A stretch of DNA of 64,000 nucleotides from QZLE01 sp033852135. GTDB lineage: Bacteria; Pseudomonadota; Gammaproteobacteria; QZLD01. The notes beneath the pieces are model-generated. The model worked only from the letters and a program-made list of their open reading frames with translations, searched no databases and was not told the DNA's origin. A program made the position numbers and the translations under genes. Location: NCBI GenBank assembly GCA_033852135.1, contig JAWSVB010000007.1:186001-250000 (forward strand). The letters are read 5' to 3'. This document shows positions 54,217 through 63,854 of this stretch, piece by piece (position 1 is the first letter of the stretch; each line of letters begins with the position of its first letter).

Positions 54217-55320
54217 TTAACTATCGCCTTCTTGATTAGAGCCAAACTGTTTACGGATATTTCCAAATAAGATTTCATGAAGATATTCAATTTTCATCTC
54301 CAACTTATTTACTTTTTTCTCTAATCCCTCAATCTTTTCTTCAGCCCCTTCTAGGGCTGCTGAAGTTATAGCTTTATACTCATCATAATTTTTTTGTGCT
54401 GTTGCTGGTTTGGTTTCTTTACTTGACTCTGAAGATTCAGCAATACACTTATCAAAAAAGCGTTCTGAAATATCTATATCACCATTTTGTGATTCATGAG
54501 TTATCGCAAGCATTTCCCCTTTTAGTTCATTAACGACCCTCACCGTTACTTCACTATCAAAGTGGTCAAGCTCTTCAATCGCTCCAAGCAATAACAGTCT
54601 ATTGCATAACCTATTTATTTTACGCGGAATACCACCAGAACTTTCAAAAATTGACCTTAGAGCATCATCAGAAAACTCTGGTCTACTTTTCCAACCAGAT
54701 TTAATTAAACGATAAAGGATATAATCTTTTGTCTCTTCTGAGCTTAGTGGCTCAAGATGGCAAGAAGCAATTATTCTTTGACGGAATTGTTCCATAGATT
54801 CATGGCCAAGGAGGTGCTGCAACTCTATTTGCCCCAATAAGAAGCATTGTAAAACAGGCTTACCTTGGTAACTTAGATTAGAAAGCATACGCAGCTCTTC
54901 TAAACCTGATAATGATAGGTTCTGAGCTTCATCTATAACAAGTAGTACTCTCTTTCCATCTTTAGAGACTTCAAATAAATACTCTTCCAGCTTGCCAATT
55001 GCTTGCGGTTTTGTCAGCCCTTTACTGTCAATTTTTAAAGCTGAACAAACCATATAAGGGATATCATCTCCCTCTAATTGCGTTGTAACAATTCGTGATG
55101 CTATGACTGGACCAAACTCTAATACTGAAAACAACCTTTCAACTAGGGTTGTTTTACCCGTACCAATATCACCAGTAATAACAATAAAGCCTTCCCCCTG
55201 CTTTAACCCGTATTGAAGATAGGCGAACCCCTGCTTATGTACCTTGCTACCAAAAAACAGGTCCATATTTGGGGTTAATTGAAAAGGGTTTCCTTTTAAT
55301 CCGTAAAAATCTTCGTACAT
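54217..55320 (-). CDS. XrtA-associated ExeA-like ATPase
   Basis: 367 residues. N-terminal MYEDFYGLKGNPFQLTPNMD, Walker A GDIGTGKTT and Walker B VLLVIDEAQNLS define the TIGR03015 secretion-ATPase family, related to ExeA/GspA. A C-terminal coiled coil follows (EEKIEGLEKKVNKLEMKIEYLHE). It probably powers or organises export through the envelope. Follows the barrel protein gene by 45 nt. Confidence 0.93.
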   Translation of the reverse strand: MYEDFYGLKGNPFQLTPNMDLFFGSKVHKQGFAYLQYGLKQGEGFIVITGDIGTGKTTLVERLFSVLEFGPVIASRIVTTQLEGDDIPYMVCSALKIDSKGLTKPQAIGKLEEYLFEVSKDGKRVLLVIDEAQNLSLSGLEELRMLSNLSYQGKPVLQCFLLGQIELQHLLGHESMEQFRQRIIASCHLEPLSSEETKDYILYRLIKSGWKSRPEFSDDALRSIFESSGGIPRKINRLCNRLLLLGAIEELDHFDSEVTVRVVNELKGEMLAITHESQNGDIDISERFFDKCIAESSESSKETKPATAQKNYDEYKAITSAALEGAEEKIEGLEKKVNKLEMKIEYLHEILFGNIRKQFGSNQEGDS

Positions 55321-55365
55321 ATATGTTCCGCTAGCAATAGTCTGAATGCTTTATGATTAATGCAA

Positions 55366-56763
55366 TTAATATTTAAGCTCAGCCCCAACAGTAAATTTTG
55401 CCTGTTTATATTCGTAAGCGGCTTCTGTTCCATCTCGGATCCCTGCTTGAACAGCAGTATACCAACTTGCTTTTTTGTTTATGTTTCTATTGTATTTTAA
55501 TGAATAAGTACTCATATCATCTAACCTATCATTTAAATCATCGCCAAGCCTCCACCATCTTAGGTTGGCTCTAAGATCTGATTTGCTTGATAAAGCATAA
55601 TCCCACTGGATATCTGCCCCAATAAAAATCTCATTCTGCTCAATATTTCTATAGATTCGATCTTCATATTTCAAAGTTAAATCGATACTATTTTTTATAC
55701 CCTCTATATTCCAGGTAAGGTATGTTTTTTTCTGCACGTAGACGTCATCTTCTGTACGATAAAGTTCATCTGGACGATTATCAATAAGCTGATCTTCAAT
55801 ATCCTGAGTTACCCGGTTTACCTGTTTTTCACTATAACTTAGGCTTAATGCAGTCTTATTATTTTCATAGCTGATACTTGCAAGATGAGTGTCACCGTAT
55901 AGATCTTCCCCTCCACCAAGCTCAAACTTTGTTCTAGTTGATAGCGAGTAAGCAATTTTTGCATTCCAAACATCTCCATCAAACCATGAGTAACTAGGTG
56001 AAGAGCTAAGCCGCTCCCACTTCTTCCCGAACATCACATAAAATATTGTTCTATTAAAAACTGGATAACTAGATGTAAAATCTACTTGCCTATATTCTGA
56101 AGCTTTAAAGCCTTCAGTTTTAATATATTCAAAGCTTGAATTAATATTCCAATTAAAAAATGCAGACCTAGATGCTGTACCTAATGATAAGACCGCATCA
56201 TGCTCCTCAACATCATCAATTCCTCTATCATAAATTATTTTCCCGTGGGACGACGAATAAAAAGCCCCTAAATCGCCAGATATCGGCAACACAAACATAG
56301 GCTTAACCTGAGCAGTATATTTATTAGTGCTATTTGCACCATAAATCAATCCATCAAATGATATTGCATCTTCAGCATCTATCACTTCACTTTCATGAGA
56401 AACATAAAAGTCAGTAAAAAACCTATCTCTAATTAATTCAACCCCAAGATCGCCTCTTAATAGGTGCTGCATATCATTCATGCCACTATTTTTGGCGTAC
56501 ATATATCCGGAAGCCCTATAATCCATATAAGCATTAATTCTACGCCCTTGACTCTTAATATTCACAAAAGGGGAAAATAAAAGGTAACTGTCTGATTCAC
56601 GTTCTTGAACTGCAATATCAACATTATCAGTAAATACATACTCTGTGTTAATACCTGCATCAAGCTCTAACTTTTTTGCATATACAGTTGTTGAAAATAA
56701 AAGCAGTAAAACCACAACTGATTTATTAACGAATACAAATGGGTTTTTCACTAAAGAAACCAC
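55366..56763 (-). CDS. XrtA-associated outer-membrane beta-barrel (TIGR03016 type), GTG start
   Basis: About 465 residues. Signal peptide FVNKSVVVLLLLFSTTVYA then many amphipathic strands ending in AKFTVGAELKY. The preferred start is GTG 56763: GGG lies 6 nt upstream and it falls 13 nt after the kinase stop, whereas the longer frame from 56820 overlaps the kinase by 44 bp. It is the likely outer-membrane exit or anchor of the polysaccharide (inference from the locus). Confidence 0.88.
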   Translation of the reverse strand: MVSLVKNPFVFVNKSVVVLLLLFSTTVYAKKLELDAGINTEYVFTDNVDIAVQERESDSYLLFSPFVNIKSQGRRINAYMDYRASGYMYAKNSGMNDMQHLLRGDLGVELIRDRFFTDFYVSHESEVIDAEDAISFDGLIYGANSTNKYTAQVKPMFVLPISGDLGAFYSSSHGKIIYDRGIDDVEEHDAVLSLGTASRSAFFNWNINSSFEYIKTEGFKASEYRQVDFTSSYPVFNRTIFYVMFGKKWERLSSSPSYSWFDGDVWNAKIAYSLSTRTKFELGGGEDLYGDTHLASISYENNKTALSLSYSEKQVNRVTQDIEDQLIDNRPDELYRTEDDVYVQKKTYLTWNIEGIKNSIDLTLKYEDRIYRNIEQNEIFIGADIQWDYALSSKSDLRANLRWWRLGDDLNDRLDDMSTYSLKYNRNINKKASWYTAVQAGIRDGTEAAYEYKQAKFTVGAELKY

Positions 56764-56776
56764 GGCATTCCCTCGT

Positions 56777-57751
56777 CTATTTATAGTGTCTTCTATATGA
56801 ACCATAGTAAGGATTTGCATTTCTTGTCCTTGATTTATTTAAAACAAGATTAACAATATCGTTATCATCCAGTATATCTACTGCTTTCTTTACATTTTCA
56901 TGAGAGGTTGAGTGAGACTCAACAACCAATACAACCTGACCAACTATGTCAGCTAAAACCTTTGCTTCACTTGTAATAAGTAGGGGCGGTGAATCCAAAA
57001 TAACTGCACGATCATTATACCGTTGTGAGATTTCAGCAATAAGCGATAACATTGCACTACTTGCAAGAATTTCCGTTGCTTTTTCATGCCCTCTTCCAGC
57101 AGGAAGTATTACTAAATTTTCAACATTAGTCTTAACCAGCACATCGGACATTGTAACATTATCATCAACCAACAAATCAATTAAACCAGGTAGATCTGGA
57201 TCTAAACCTAGATATTCACTTACAGATGGTTTTGGGATATCTGCATCAATAAGTAAAACTGTTGTATCCATCTCAGTAGCCATACTCATAGCTAAATTAA
57301 TAGATGTAAATGTTTTTCCCTCGCCAGGTAACGCACTGGTTACCATTATAATATTTGGGTTATCTAACTCTTTAGACGCTACTCCAAATGCATTATTTAG
57401 AATAGGTCTTTTAATAACTCTAAACTCTTCAACTAAGGAGTTATCCTCTCTACTTGAGGTGATAATATTTTTGCTTTCAAGCTTGCGCAAATCAATTGTC
57501 TGAGATGTTGCGCTTGTGCTTGATTCAACTTCATTAGCCGCCTGACTTTGCCTACTGCCAGAGATTGAATTATCTTTCTTCTCAGCAGATATCTCTGACT
57601 CATCCCAAAACTCAGATGGATTAAGCTCATCACTATATTCTTCTTCGATACGCTTACGATAATCCTGCTGCTTTTTTTGTTCATCTACACTTAAGGTTTC
57701 AGCTGAATCACTCTTCTTAAGTTTGTTAAATGCATTTTCTATAGTGCTCAT
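56777..57751 (-). CDS. XrtA-associated tyrosine autokinase (BY-kinase)
   Basis: 324 residues. Walker A ALPGEGKTFTSINLA, Walker A' VLLIDADIPKPS and Walker B AVILDSPPLL are the BY-kinase set; the C-terminal tail NPYYGSYRRHY carries the tyrosines that are autophosphorylated. It works with the adjacent chain-length protein to control polymer length. Starts 2 nt after that gene's stop. Confidence 0.94.
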   Translation of the reverse strand: MSTIENAFNKLKKSDSAETLSVDEQKKQQDYRKRIEEEYSDELNPSEFWDESEISAEKKDNSISGSRQSQAANEVESSTSATSQTIDLRKLESKNIITSSREDNSLVEEFRVIKRPILNNAFGVASKELDNPNIIMVTSALPGEGKTFTSINLAMSMATEMDTTVLLIDADIPKPSVSEYLGLDPDLPGLIDLLVDDNVTMSDVLVKTNVENLVILPAGRGHEKATEILASSAMLSLIAEISQRYNDRAVILDSPPLLITSEAKVLADIVGQVVLVVESHSTSHENVKKAVDILDDNDIVNLVLNKSRTRNANPYYGSYRRHYK

Positions 57752-57753
57752 AT

Positions 57754-59370
57754 TTAACCTACCAGTTGAGTCAGCTTAGCTACGACATCTATTCCAGCAT
57801 AGTGGACTAAGACAATAGCTATAAAGAAACAAAAATAAACTACGAACCCAAGAGAAAAGGTCATTATTTCAAACTTACGTTTTAGCTTTCTTTTGCTATC
57901 AACCACTAAAGATACAGCCCCTAAAACAGGTCTATCAGCTATCTTCTCTAGGGTTTTTTGGCTATCAACTATTGGCTTTATTTGCCCTAAGAAGAAAGCA
58001 AAGAAAATACCACAAGCTAGTGAAGCCAGCATAACTACAGCTGAGAAAATAATTCTTGGTGGGCCAGAAGGGTTAAATCCAACATATGGTGGGTCAATAA
58101 CATCAAAGTTAACATTATCTGTTCTTTGTTCCACATTTTGCGAAATTAATGCAGACTCTTTCCTATCAACTAAAGCCTCATAATTTTTCTTATGGATACT
58201 ATAGTCTCTATTCAAACTTTTTAACTCTGCTTCAACAGCCGGTATAATATCAATCTTTGCTTTTAACTTATTAACCCTGTCTTGATACTCCGCTAATCGT
58301 GCTTTCGATACGGCTAGATCAGCTTCTGTATTCCCATAAGAGATTAATAGTTCCTGATAAATAGGATTGGTATTAAGCATATCAAGAGGGTTGGCGTTCA
58401 TTTTTGCAACAACATCTTGCTCAATTTTTTCCATATCAGCTGCGCGTTTCGATTCCAATCGAGAAAGCATTGCTTGAGCTTGAACTACATCTGGGTGCTC
58501 ATCAGTAAACCGTAATTTAAGATTTCTTAGCGTATCCTTGTACTCTTCAATATCACTATCTAAATCGTGCTCTAGCCCTTTGCTCAGTTTTCCATCTGAA
58601 CTTCTTTCAGAAACTTTTCTAGCTTCCTCAACAGCATCTTTTTTCTGTTTATCTATAAGTTTTTGCAGTCTTTTACGCTTATTTTTTAACTCCGTATTTA
58701 CAAGTCTGTGCTTTTCCAAGTCATCCAATGCACGTTGCATTCTAGCGTAATAGCCACCACTATCACCTGGCATCTCACCAATATGCTCTCTTTTAAACTC
58801 TTTTAAGCTATTTTCAGCTTCTTCAAGCTTCTCTTTATATTCTTCAATTTGCTGATCAAGAAATGTTTGAGCTACATCGGTATCTTTTCTATTAGCACCC
58901 AGCGTACTCTCAATAAATACTGTTAGTATCGAGCTTACTACTTTTTTAGCCACCACCGGATCTTCATGAACATAAATAATTTTATATTGGTCTTTTTGCA
59001 TATACCGACCAATTTTAATTTTCTTCTCTAACTCTTTGAGGAGTTTCTCTTCATCCTCTTCAGAGCTAACCTCAATATCTAAATCAGCCATTCTCGCTAT
59101 TTGTTTTAGCTTTGGGCGAGTAAACAAACGGATTTTAATCTGGCGTACTCTTTCTGAAAGGTTTGTCGTTACTACAAGCCTACCTAAAAGAGGTTTCAGA
59201 ATTGATTCCGTATCAGCATGAACAATTGCAGTTGCCTCATATTGGTCGGGAAGCTTTATTACAACCCCCCAACCCACAACACCAACAAACCATGCAGCCG
59301 CCAACATAACCCAGCGAAAACGCCAGACACTTCTTAGATATGTGAAAAACTTATCTATAAATTCAAGCAT
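57754..59370 (-). CDS. XrtA-system chain-length determinant (Wzz-type)
   Basis: 538 residues. A membrane helix near 18-36, a long periplasmic coiled coil (about 170-400), a PxxP-like NPSGPPRIIFSAVV and a second helix at about 440-460, with a further hydrophobic C-terminus (FSLGFVVYFCFFIAIVLVHY). It sets polymer length as the membrane partner of the BY-kinase. Confidence 0.93.
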   Translation of the reverse strand: MLEFIDKFFTYLRSVWRFRWVMLAAAWFVGVVGWGVVIKLPDQYEATAIVHADTESILKPLLGRLVVTTNLSERVRQIKIRLFTRPKLKQIARMADLDIEVSSEEDEEKLLKELEKKIKIGRYMQKDQYKIIYVHEDPVVAKKVVSSILTVFIESTLGANRKDTDVAQTFLDQQIEEYKEKLEEAENSLKEFKREHIGEMPGDSGGYYARMQRALDDLEKHRLVNTELKNKRKRLQKLIDKQKKDAVEEARKVSERSSDGKLSKGLEHDLDSDIEEYKDTLRNLKLRFTDEHPDVVQAQAMLSRLESKRAADMEKIEQDVVAKMNANPLDMLNTNPIYQELLISYGNTEADLAVSKARLAEYQDRVNKLKAKIDIIPAVEAELKSLNRDYSIHKKNYEALVDRKESALISQNVEQRTDNVNFDVIDPPYVGFNPSGPPRIIFSAVVMLASLACGIFFAFFLGQIKPIVDSQKTLEKIADRPVLGAVSLVVDSKRKLKRKFEIMTFSLGFVVYFCFFIAIVLVHYAGIDVVAKLTQLVG

Positions 59371-59398
59371 TATTAATATACGCTCTCGCTAGAATATT

Positions 59399-60013
59399 CT
59401 AAAACCATGATTCAGGGATTATAATGGTATCACCTGGCATCATGGGCACATTTGCAGATATATCCCCATCTTTGATCAAATCATCCAAACGTACCCTATA
59501 CTGCTTTGAAACTCCATTTTCTTTTCTAATGATAGAAGCTGTATTTCCCGACGCATTAACAGTCAATCCACCAACAGAAATCATAATATCAAGAACTGTC
59601 ATGCCTGACCTGTAAGGAATTGCTATAGGCCTTCCTGCCTCGCCTATAACTCGAACTAACTGTCCGTATTCACCTGCAAACATTTTAACTAATACTGTTA
59701 CTTGAGGATTACGAATATACTTTTTAAGTAATTTCTCAATTTCACGCGCCAAAGCCGAAGGGGTTTTACCAGCAGCAACAAGATCCTCAATTAACGGGGT
59801 ATTAATCTTCCCATCAGGTCTTACCGGAACTTCAACAGAGAGGTCTGTGTTCCTCCACACAAATATATCAAGCCTATCTCCTGGCCCAATAAGATAATCA
59901 ATAGATTTATTTTTACCAATTGATGTTGGAGCTTCAGGATAACTTGCCACACACCCTGTGATAGCACCAAAAAAAACCAGATAAGCAACTAATTTTGCTA
60001 TAAAAAATTTCAT
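59399..60013 (-). CDS. Polysaccharide export lipoprotein (Wza/EpsE-like)
   Basis: 204 residues. Lipobox AITGC, then DYLIGPGDRLDIFVWRNTDLSV (Poly_export domain) and SLBB-like VRVIGEAGRPIAIPYRSG. It forms or gates the outer-membrane exit. ATG 60013 has AGGTGG upstream. First gene of the exopolysaccharide operon that runs to 41412; the 190-bp upstream region must hold the operon promoter, but I recognise none. Confidence 0.93.
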   Translation of the reverse strand: MKFFIAKLVAYLVFFGAITGCVASYPEAPTSIGKNKSIDYLIGPGDRLDIFVWRNTDLSVEVPVRPDGKINTPLIEDLVAAGKTPSALAREIEKLLKKYIRNPQVTVLVKMFAGEYGQLVRVIGEAGRPIAIPYRSGMTVLDIMISVGGLTVNASGNTASIIRKENGVSKQYRVRLDDLIKDGDISANVPMMPGDTIIIPESWF

Positions 60014-60156
60014 TATTACCACCTACTATACGATAAATGAACAAAGAGAGATTATTTAGCCTACAACATTAACAATAAAAAAGTTACGGACAACATTCCA
60101 TGATTTTGCCGTACTTAATAGAATAAGAATAATTTAGAAATATACTTTTAGCAATT

Positions 60157-60184
60157 AAAAAAGGCTGCATAAGCAGCCTTTTTA
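60157..60184 (-). terminator. Terminator of PEP-CTERM gene 2
   Basis: AAAAGGCTGC-ATAA-GCAGCCTTTT with T runs on both strands. It ends the PEP-CTERM gene and insulates it from the exopolysaccharide operon. Confidence 0.9.
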
Positions 60185-60202
60185 TTTCAAAGCAGTTAAG
60201 CA

Positions 60203-60934
60203 TTATTTTCTTTTTCTGCTCATAAATCCAAATGCAGCTAGTCCAAGACCAAGGATTGCTAATAAAGCTGGCTCAGGAATAGCTTCAACAGACTCAACCA
60301 TAACTACAAAATCAGTATAATCTCTATCTGATGCTGCTAGAGGAGTATCTTCCCATGCAAGGATATACTCATCTGTAGTCCAAGTTCCTGGAGCATAGCC
60401 AGGCAGTTGGATTTCATCACCTTGCCCTTGATAGGCAACCATATGATCATCACCTTCATCGCTATCAGATGGGCCATTCAGATCCGCTTGTGAATAATAA
60501 GTCTCACCACTACCTGAATTTAAGTAGTAACCGAAGCGATCACGGTAAAATGTAACGCCTGTTGATTGGAAGTTAACTAAAACTCTTCCATCTGCCTTAA
60601 TTGATAATAGCGCTTGATCACCAGCAGAACTTGAACCAGAGAAAAGCTCGACTGATTTTAGAGGATCCATATAATCATATACACCAAATGAATTTATCTC
60701 AGCATAACCAGCTAGCTCGATCACCAAAGTAGCAACTGAACCACCAGAAGCAGTTAAAGACCAAAGTTCATCATTTAACATCTGGTCAGCATTAACGTTT
60801 ACTGAGGAATCCCCATCAACAGTGATATCGTTTAAAACACCTTGAAGGGCATTGCCATTAACAACAGTAGCTGAAGCTGTGCCAGCAAGCACAAACAAAG
60901 CTGTTGCAATTAGTGAGTTCAAAAGTTTATTCAT
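60203..60934 (-). CDS. PEP-CTERM sorting domain protein
   Basis: 243 residues. Signal peptide (NSLIATALFVLAGTASA) and a C-terminal tail IPEPALLAILGLGLAAFGFM followed by SRKRK. The middle is a beta-rich domain of unknown function without recognised catalytic residues. It lies next to the XrtA operon and is its probable substrate. Upstream region shares the 23-nt dyad and a sigma-54-like element with PEP-CTERM gene 1. Confidence 0.93.
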   Translation of the reverse strand: MNKLLNSLIATALFVLAGTASATVVNGNALQGVLNDITVDGDSSVNVNADQMLNDELWSLTASGGSVATLVIELAGYAEINSFGVYDYMDPLKSVELFSGSSSAGDQALLSIKADGRVLVNFQSTGVTFYRDRFGYYLNSGSGETYYSQADLNGPSDSDEGDDHMVAYQGQGDEIQLPGYAPGTWTTDEYILAWEDTPLAASDRDYTDFVVMVESVEAIPEPALLAILGLGLAAFGFMSRKRK

Positions 60935-60992
60935 CTTATCTACCTTTGTATTTTATGGTAAAACAATTAATCTGTTATCTACCAGTAAGATA

Positions 60993-61007
60993 GCAACAAC
61001 CATACCA
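60993..61007 (-). promoter_or_regulatory. Sigma-54-like promoter of PEP-CTERM gene 2
   Basis: Minus strand reads TGGTAT-GGTTG-TTGC, with the exact TGG-N9-TTGC arrangement of sigma-54 promoters, 59 nt before the start codon. Confidence 0.65.
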
Positions 61008-61068
61008 ACATTAAAATATTCTTATTTATCAAAACATTAATAAAATAAGATAATTTGAACAAAACACT

Positions 61069-61091
61069 AAATGTAAAATATACTGACACCA
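61069..61091 (-). promoter_or_regulatory. Conserved upstream dyad, second copy
   Basis: Contains TGTAAA-N5-CTGACA (61072-61088) and matches 894-916 at 21 of 23 positions. It is 61 nt upstream of the sigma-54-like element, against 60 nt in the first copy. Confidence 0.6.
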
Positions 61092-61109
61092 GAAAAAGTA
61101 TTTTTTATG

Positions 61110-63854
61110 CTATTTCTCAATACTTTCCAATAGCTCTATTGCATCCTGCCTTACTGCTGCATTTGTTGATTCCGCCTTCATTGAATCTTTTAAGATATTT
61201 CGCGCAGTAACCTTATCCCCATTTGCAATTAATGCCTGAGCATAATGCAACGCAATCTCCTGATCACCTTTTCTTTTCCTATAAGCTACGACTAACTTAT
61301 CCAATGCCTCTTTAACTTTTCCCGCCTTAAGCAATACAACCCCGTATGTATCAATTATTTCCGGCTGGTCTTGTGCCAGCAAGTATGCCTTTTGCGCATA
61401 ATCAATGGCCAATTGAAAATCTTCAGTTATAGATATATAAGCTAAATTATTCAGTGCTAGTATATGGTCAGGAGTGTCTTGCAATATTTTTTTAAATTCA
61501 GCTTTAGCTTTTTCAACTTCTCCTGACTGCAACAGGGAGTCTGCCAATATATATCTAACTGCAATATCCCTTGAATTAACTTCCAGCCACTTCTGCAGAA
61601 CCTTAATGCCTTTTCCAACCTCTTTTATAGTGTAGTAAGCCTTTGCCAACTGCACTGCAGCTTTAGGTGACTTACTTATAGATAAAGCCTGTTCATAGTA
61701 TTTAATTGCAGTGTCGCTATCACCTGTTGCTAGCTTATATCTACCAAGCAATACTAGTTTATCTGCATTATTATCACCTTCCTCTAAACCCGCGATAAGA
61801 TTACCAGCTTTTTCAATTTCACCTTCAGTGATATAAATATGCGCCAAACTCAACCTTGAAGGAATATGACTCGGACTTTCGCTCAATGCCTTTTTAATAT
61901 TCAACTTGGCCCTACGTGAGTCCCCCACCCTCTCATAAACCTTTGCTAACAAATAATAAGCTATTGGTGAGTTTGGCTGAGCCCCTATCATTTTGCCATA
62001 AGCTGATACTGCACTTGCTGGCGCATTCATCGCAAGGTATATATCACCTAAAAACTTTAAAGCAAATACATTGTCGAGATTTAGTTGCGGCGGCTTTCTT
62101 AACACCTCTAAAGCACTAAATGGATCTCTGGATTGTATATGAAAATTTGCTAATGCTAACCGCGCTTCTAATGACTCTGGATAGTTTTTAACCCATGTTT
62201 GCAGATACTTTTTCGCACTACCAAGCCGGCCTGACTTTGCTTCTAGATTCGCAATTTGAGGTAAAATAAGTGGGTGATTTGGGAATTTATTTATGCAATT
62301 TAAGAAAACCTTTTCAGCCTCTTCACTCTTTCCTTGTTTCACCAACATTTTACCTAGATGCAAAGCAGCCAAAGGATCTGCCGTCCTATTTTGCAATGCG
62401 GTCAAAAAAGACCGCTCTGCTTCCTCATAATTATTATTTTTTACGAGCACCATTCCATTTAAAGTATATGGCAAAGCACTTTGGGGAAAGGCATTAGCAA
62501 ACTTTGCAGCTTCAGCACTAGCTTCGGATAATTTTTCCACCCTAATATAAGCCAATATTAATAATATCTGCGTTTGTATATTTTCTGGATATTCACCAAT
62601 CATAGACTCAAGGGTAGCTTGTTCAGAAACTGCACCAATATAATTAGATTGCCCATCAAGATCCCATTGCAGCATAAATGCTTTTTGCAATATCGGAACT
62701 GCATCATTTATCTCACCAAGCCCCATGAGTATTTTGCCGTATATAAGTACTACAGAAGGATCTTCAGGTAGCTTCTCTATAACTGGCTTTATTACTACCT
62801 TTGCTTGTTCTAGCTTATTTGCTTTCACCAAAACTTTGGTAAGAATTTTTCTGGCATGATAATTATCTGGGTTCTTTACTATAACCTTATTTAAGTTCTT
62901 TTCTGCCTGCTCAAGATTTCCAAGCTCAAAGTATACCCCCCCTAAGAAAAGCCAGGTTTCTATTGAATCAGGAGAGTACTTTAATGCATTTTCAAAAAAA
63001 TCTTTTGCGTCAATGAAGTTTCTTTTGCGCATTGACAAAAGACCTTTAGCAAATAAATACTTAGGATGATTATGAACCTTATTTTCAATTTGAGATAAAT
63101 CTGAGCTGGCTTTTTCTAGCTCGTTAATTCTAATTCTAAGTAATGCTCTATGCATATAAGCTGTTAACAGCAGTCCTTCGCTACTATCGATCACAACCGA
63201 ATATGATTTTTCAGCTTCTTCATATATTTTTAATCTGCCTTCAACCCTTCCCTTTAACAACCAAGCGCTGTAGTGATCTGGATATTCAACTACAAACTCC
63301 TCCAGAAGACTATGCGCTGCTTTATAATTTCCTTGGTAGATGCTGTATTTGATTTGAGCCATCTGCAGTGAAAGGTTTTCAGCATCTAATCCAATACCCT
63401 TTTCTATATATGTATAAGCCTTATCTCCTTCACCCAACCCCATATGCGCTTCAGCCATTGCGGCATAAATATTTGCTCTTAGATTTATACTAAAGCTTTC
63501 ACTTATTTCTATATCTTCAATAACCTTTCTATACTCACCCTGTTTTAGCAGAGTCTGCATTAAGGCTGGATAAATTGCTTTTTTATCAACACCAAGCTGC
63601 AAAGCAGCCTTTAACTCTTTTTCTGAGCTTTCCCACTTTGCAAGATCATTATATATAAGGCCTAATAACCACCTAGCTTCTGCATTTTCAGAGTTAAACT
63701 TCAGGGCGTTTTTTAATTCAATTACGCTTGATTCAAGATCCCCTTGCTGCTGAAATCCTTTTGCCTTCCTAATATATTCAACATCAGATAGCTGTTTTTC
63801 CCCACATGATGTTAACAAAAAAGCTGCCAACATTATCGACGCAATTATTTTCAT
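61110..63854 (-). CDS. prsT: PEP-CTERM system TPR lipoprotein PrsT
   Basis: 914 residues. Signal peptide with lipobox (LAAFLLTSCGEKQ) followed by more than 20 tetratricopeptide repeats to the C-terminus, for example NAEARWLLGLIYNDLAKWESSEKEL. Size and layout match the PrsT family (TIGR02917) found beside XrtA loci, usually with the prsK/prsR regulators, which would lie beyond 64000 if present. It is a periplasmic or outer-membrane scaffold. The 146 bp to the window end show no feature. Confidence 0.93.
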   Translation of the reverse strand: MKIIASIMLAAFLLTSCGEKQLSDVEYIRKAKGFQQQGDLESSVIELKNALKFNSENAEARWLLGLIYNDLAKWESSEKELKAALQLGVDKKAIYPALMQTLLKQGEYRKVIEDIEISESFSINLRANIYAAMAEAHMGLGEGDKAYTYIEKGIGLDAENLSLQMAQIKYSIYQGNYKAAHSLLEEFVVEYPDHYSAWLLKGRVEGRLKIYEEAEKSYSVVIDSSEGLLLTAYMHRALLRIRINELEKASSDLSQIENKVHNHPKYLFAKGLLSMRKRNFIDAKDFFENALKYSPDSIETWLFLGGVYFELGNLEQAEKNLNKVIVKNPDNYHARKILTKVLVKANKLEQAKVVIKPVIEKLPEDPSVVLIYGKILMGLGEINDAVPILQKAFMLQWDLDGQSNYIGAVSEQATLESMIGEYPENIQTQILLILAYIRVEKLSEASAEAAKFANAFPQSALPYTLNGMVLVKNNNYEEAERSFLTALQNRTADPLAALHLGKMLVKQGKSEEAEKVFLNCINKFPNHPLILPQIANLEAKSGRLGSAKKYLQTWVKNYPESLEARLALANFHIQSRDPFSALEVLRKPPQLNLDNVFALKFLGDIYLAMNAPASAVSAYGKMIGAQPNSPIAYYLLAKVYERVGDSRRAKLNIKKALSESPSHIPSRLSLAHIYITEGEIEKAGNLIAGLEEGDNNADKLVLLGRYKLATGDSDTAIKYYEQALSISKSPKAAVQLAKAYYTIKEVGKGIKVLQKWLEVNSRDIAVRYILADSLLQSGEVEKAKAEFKKILQDTPDHILALNNLAYISITEDFQLAIDYAQKAYLLAQDQPEIIDTYGVVLLKAGKVKEALDKLVVAYRKRKGDQEIALHYAQALIANGDKVTARNILKDSMKAESTNAAVRQDAIELLESIEK

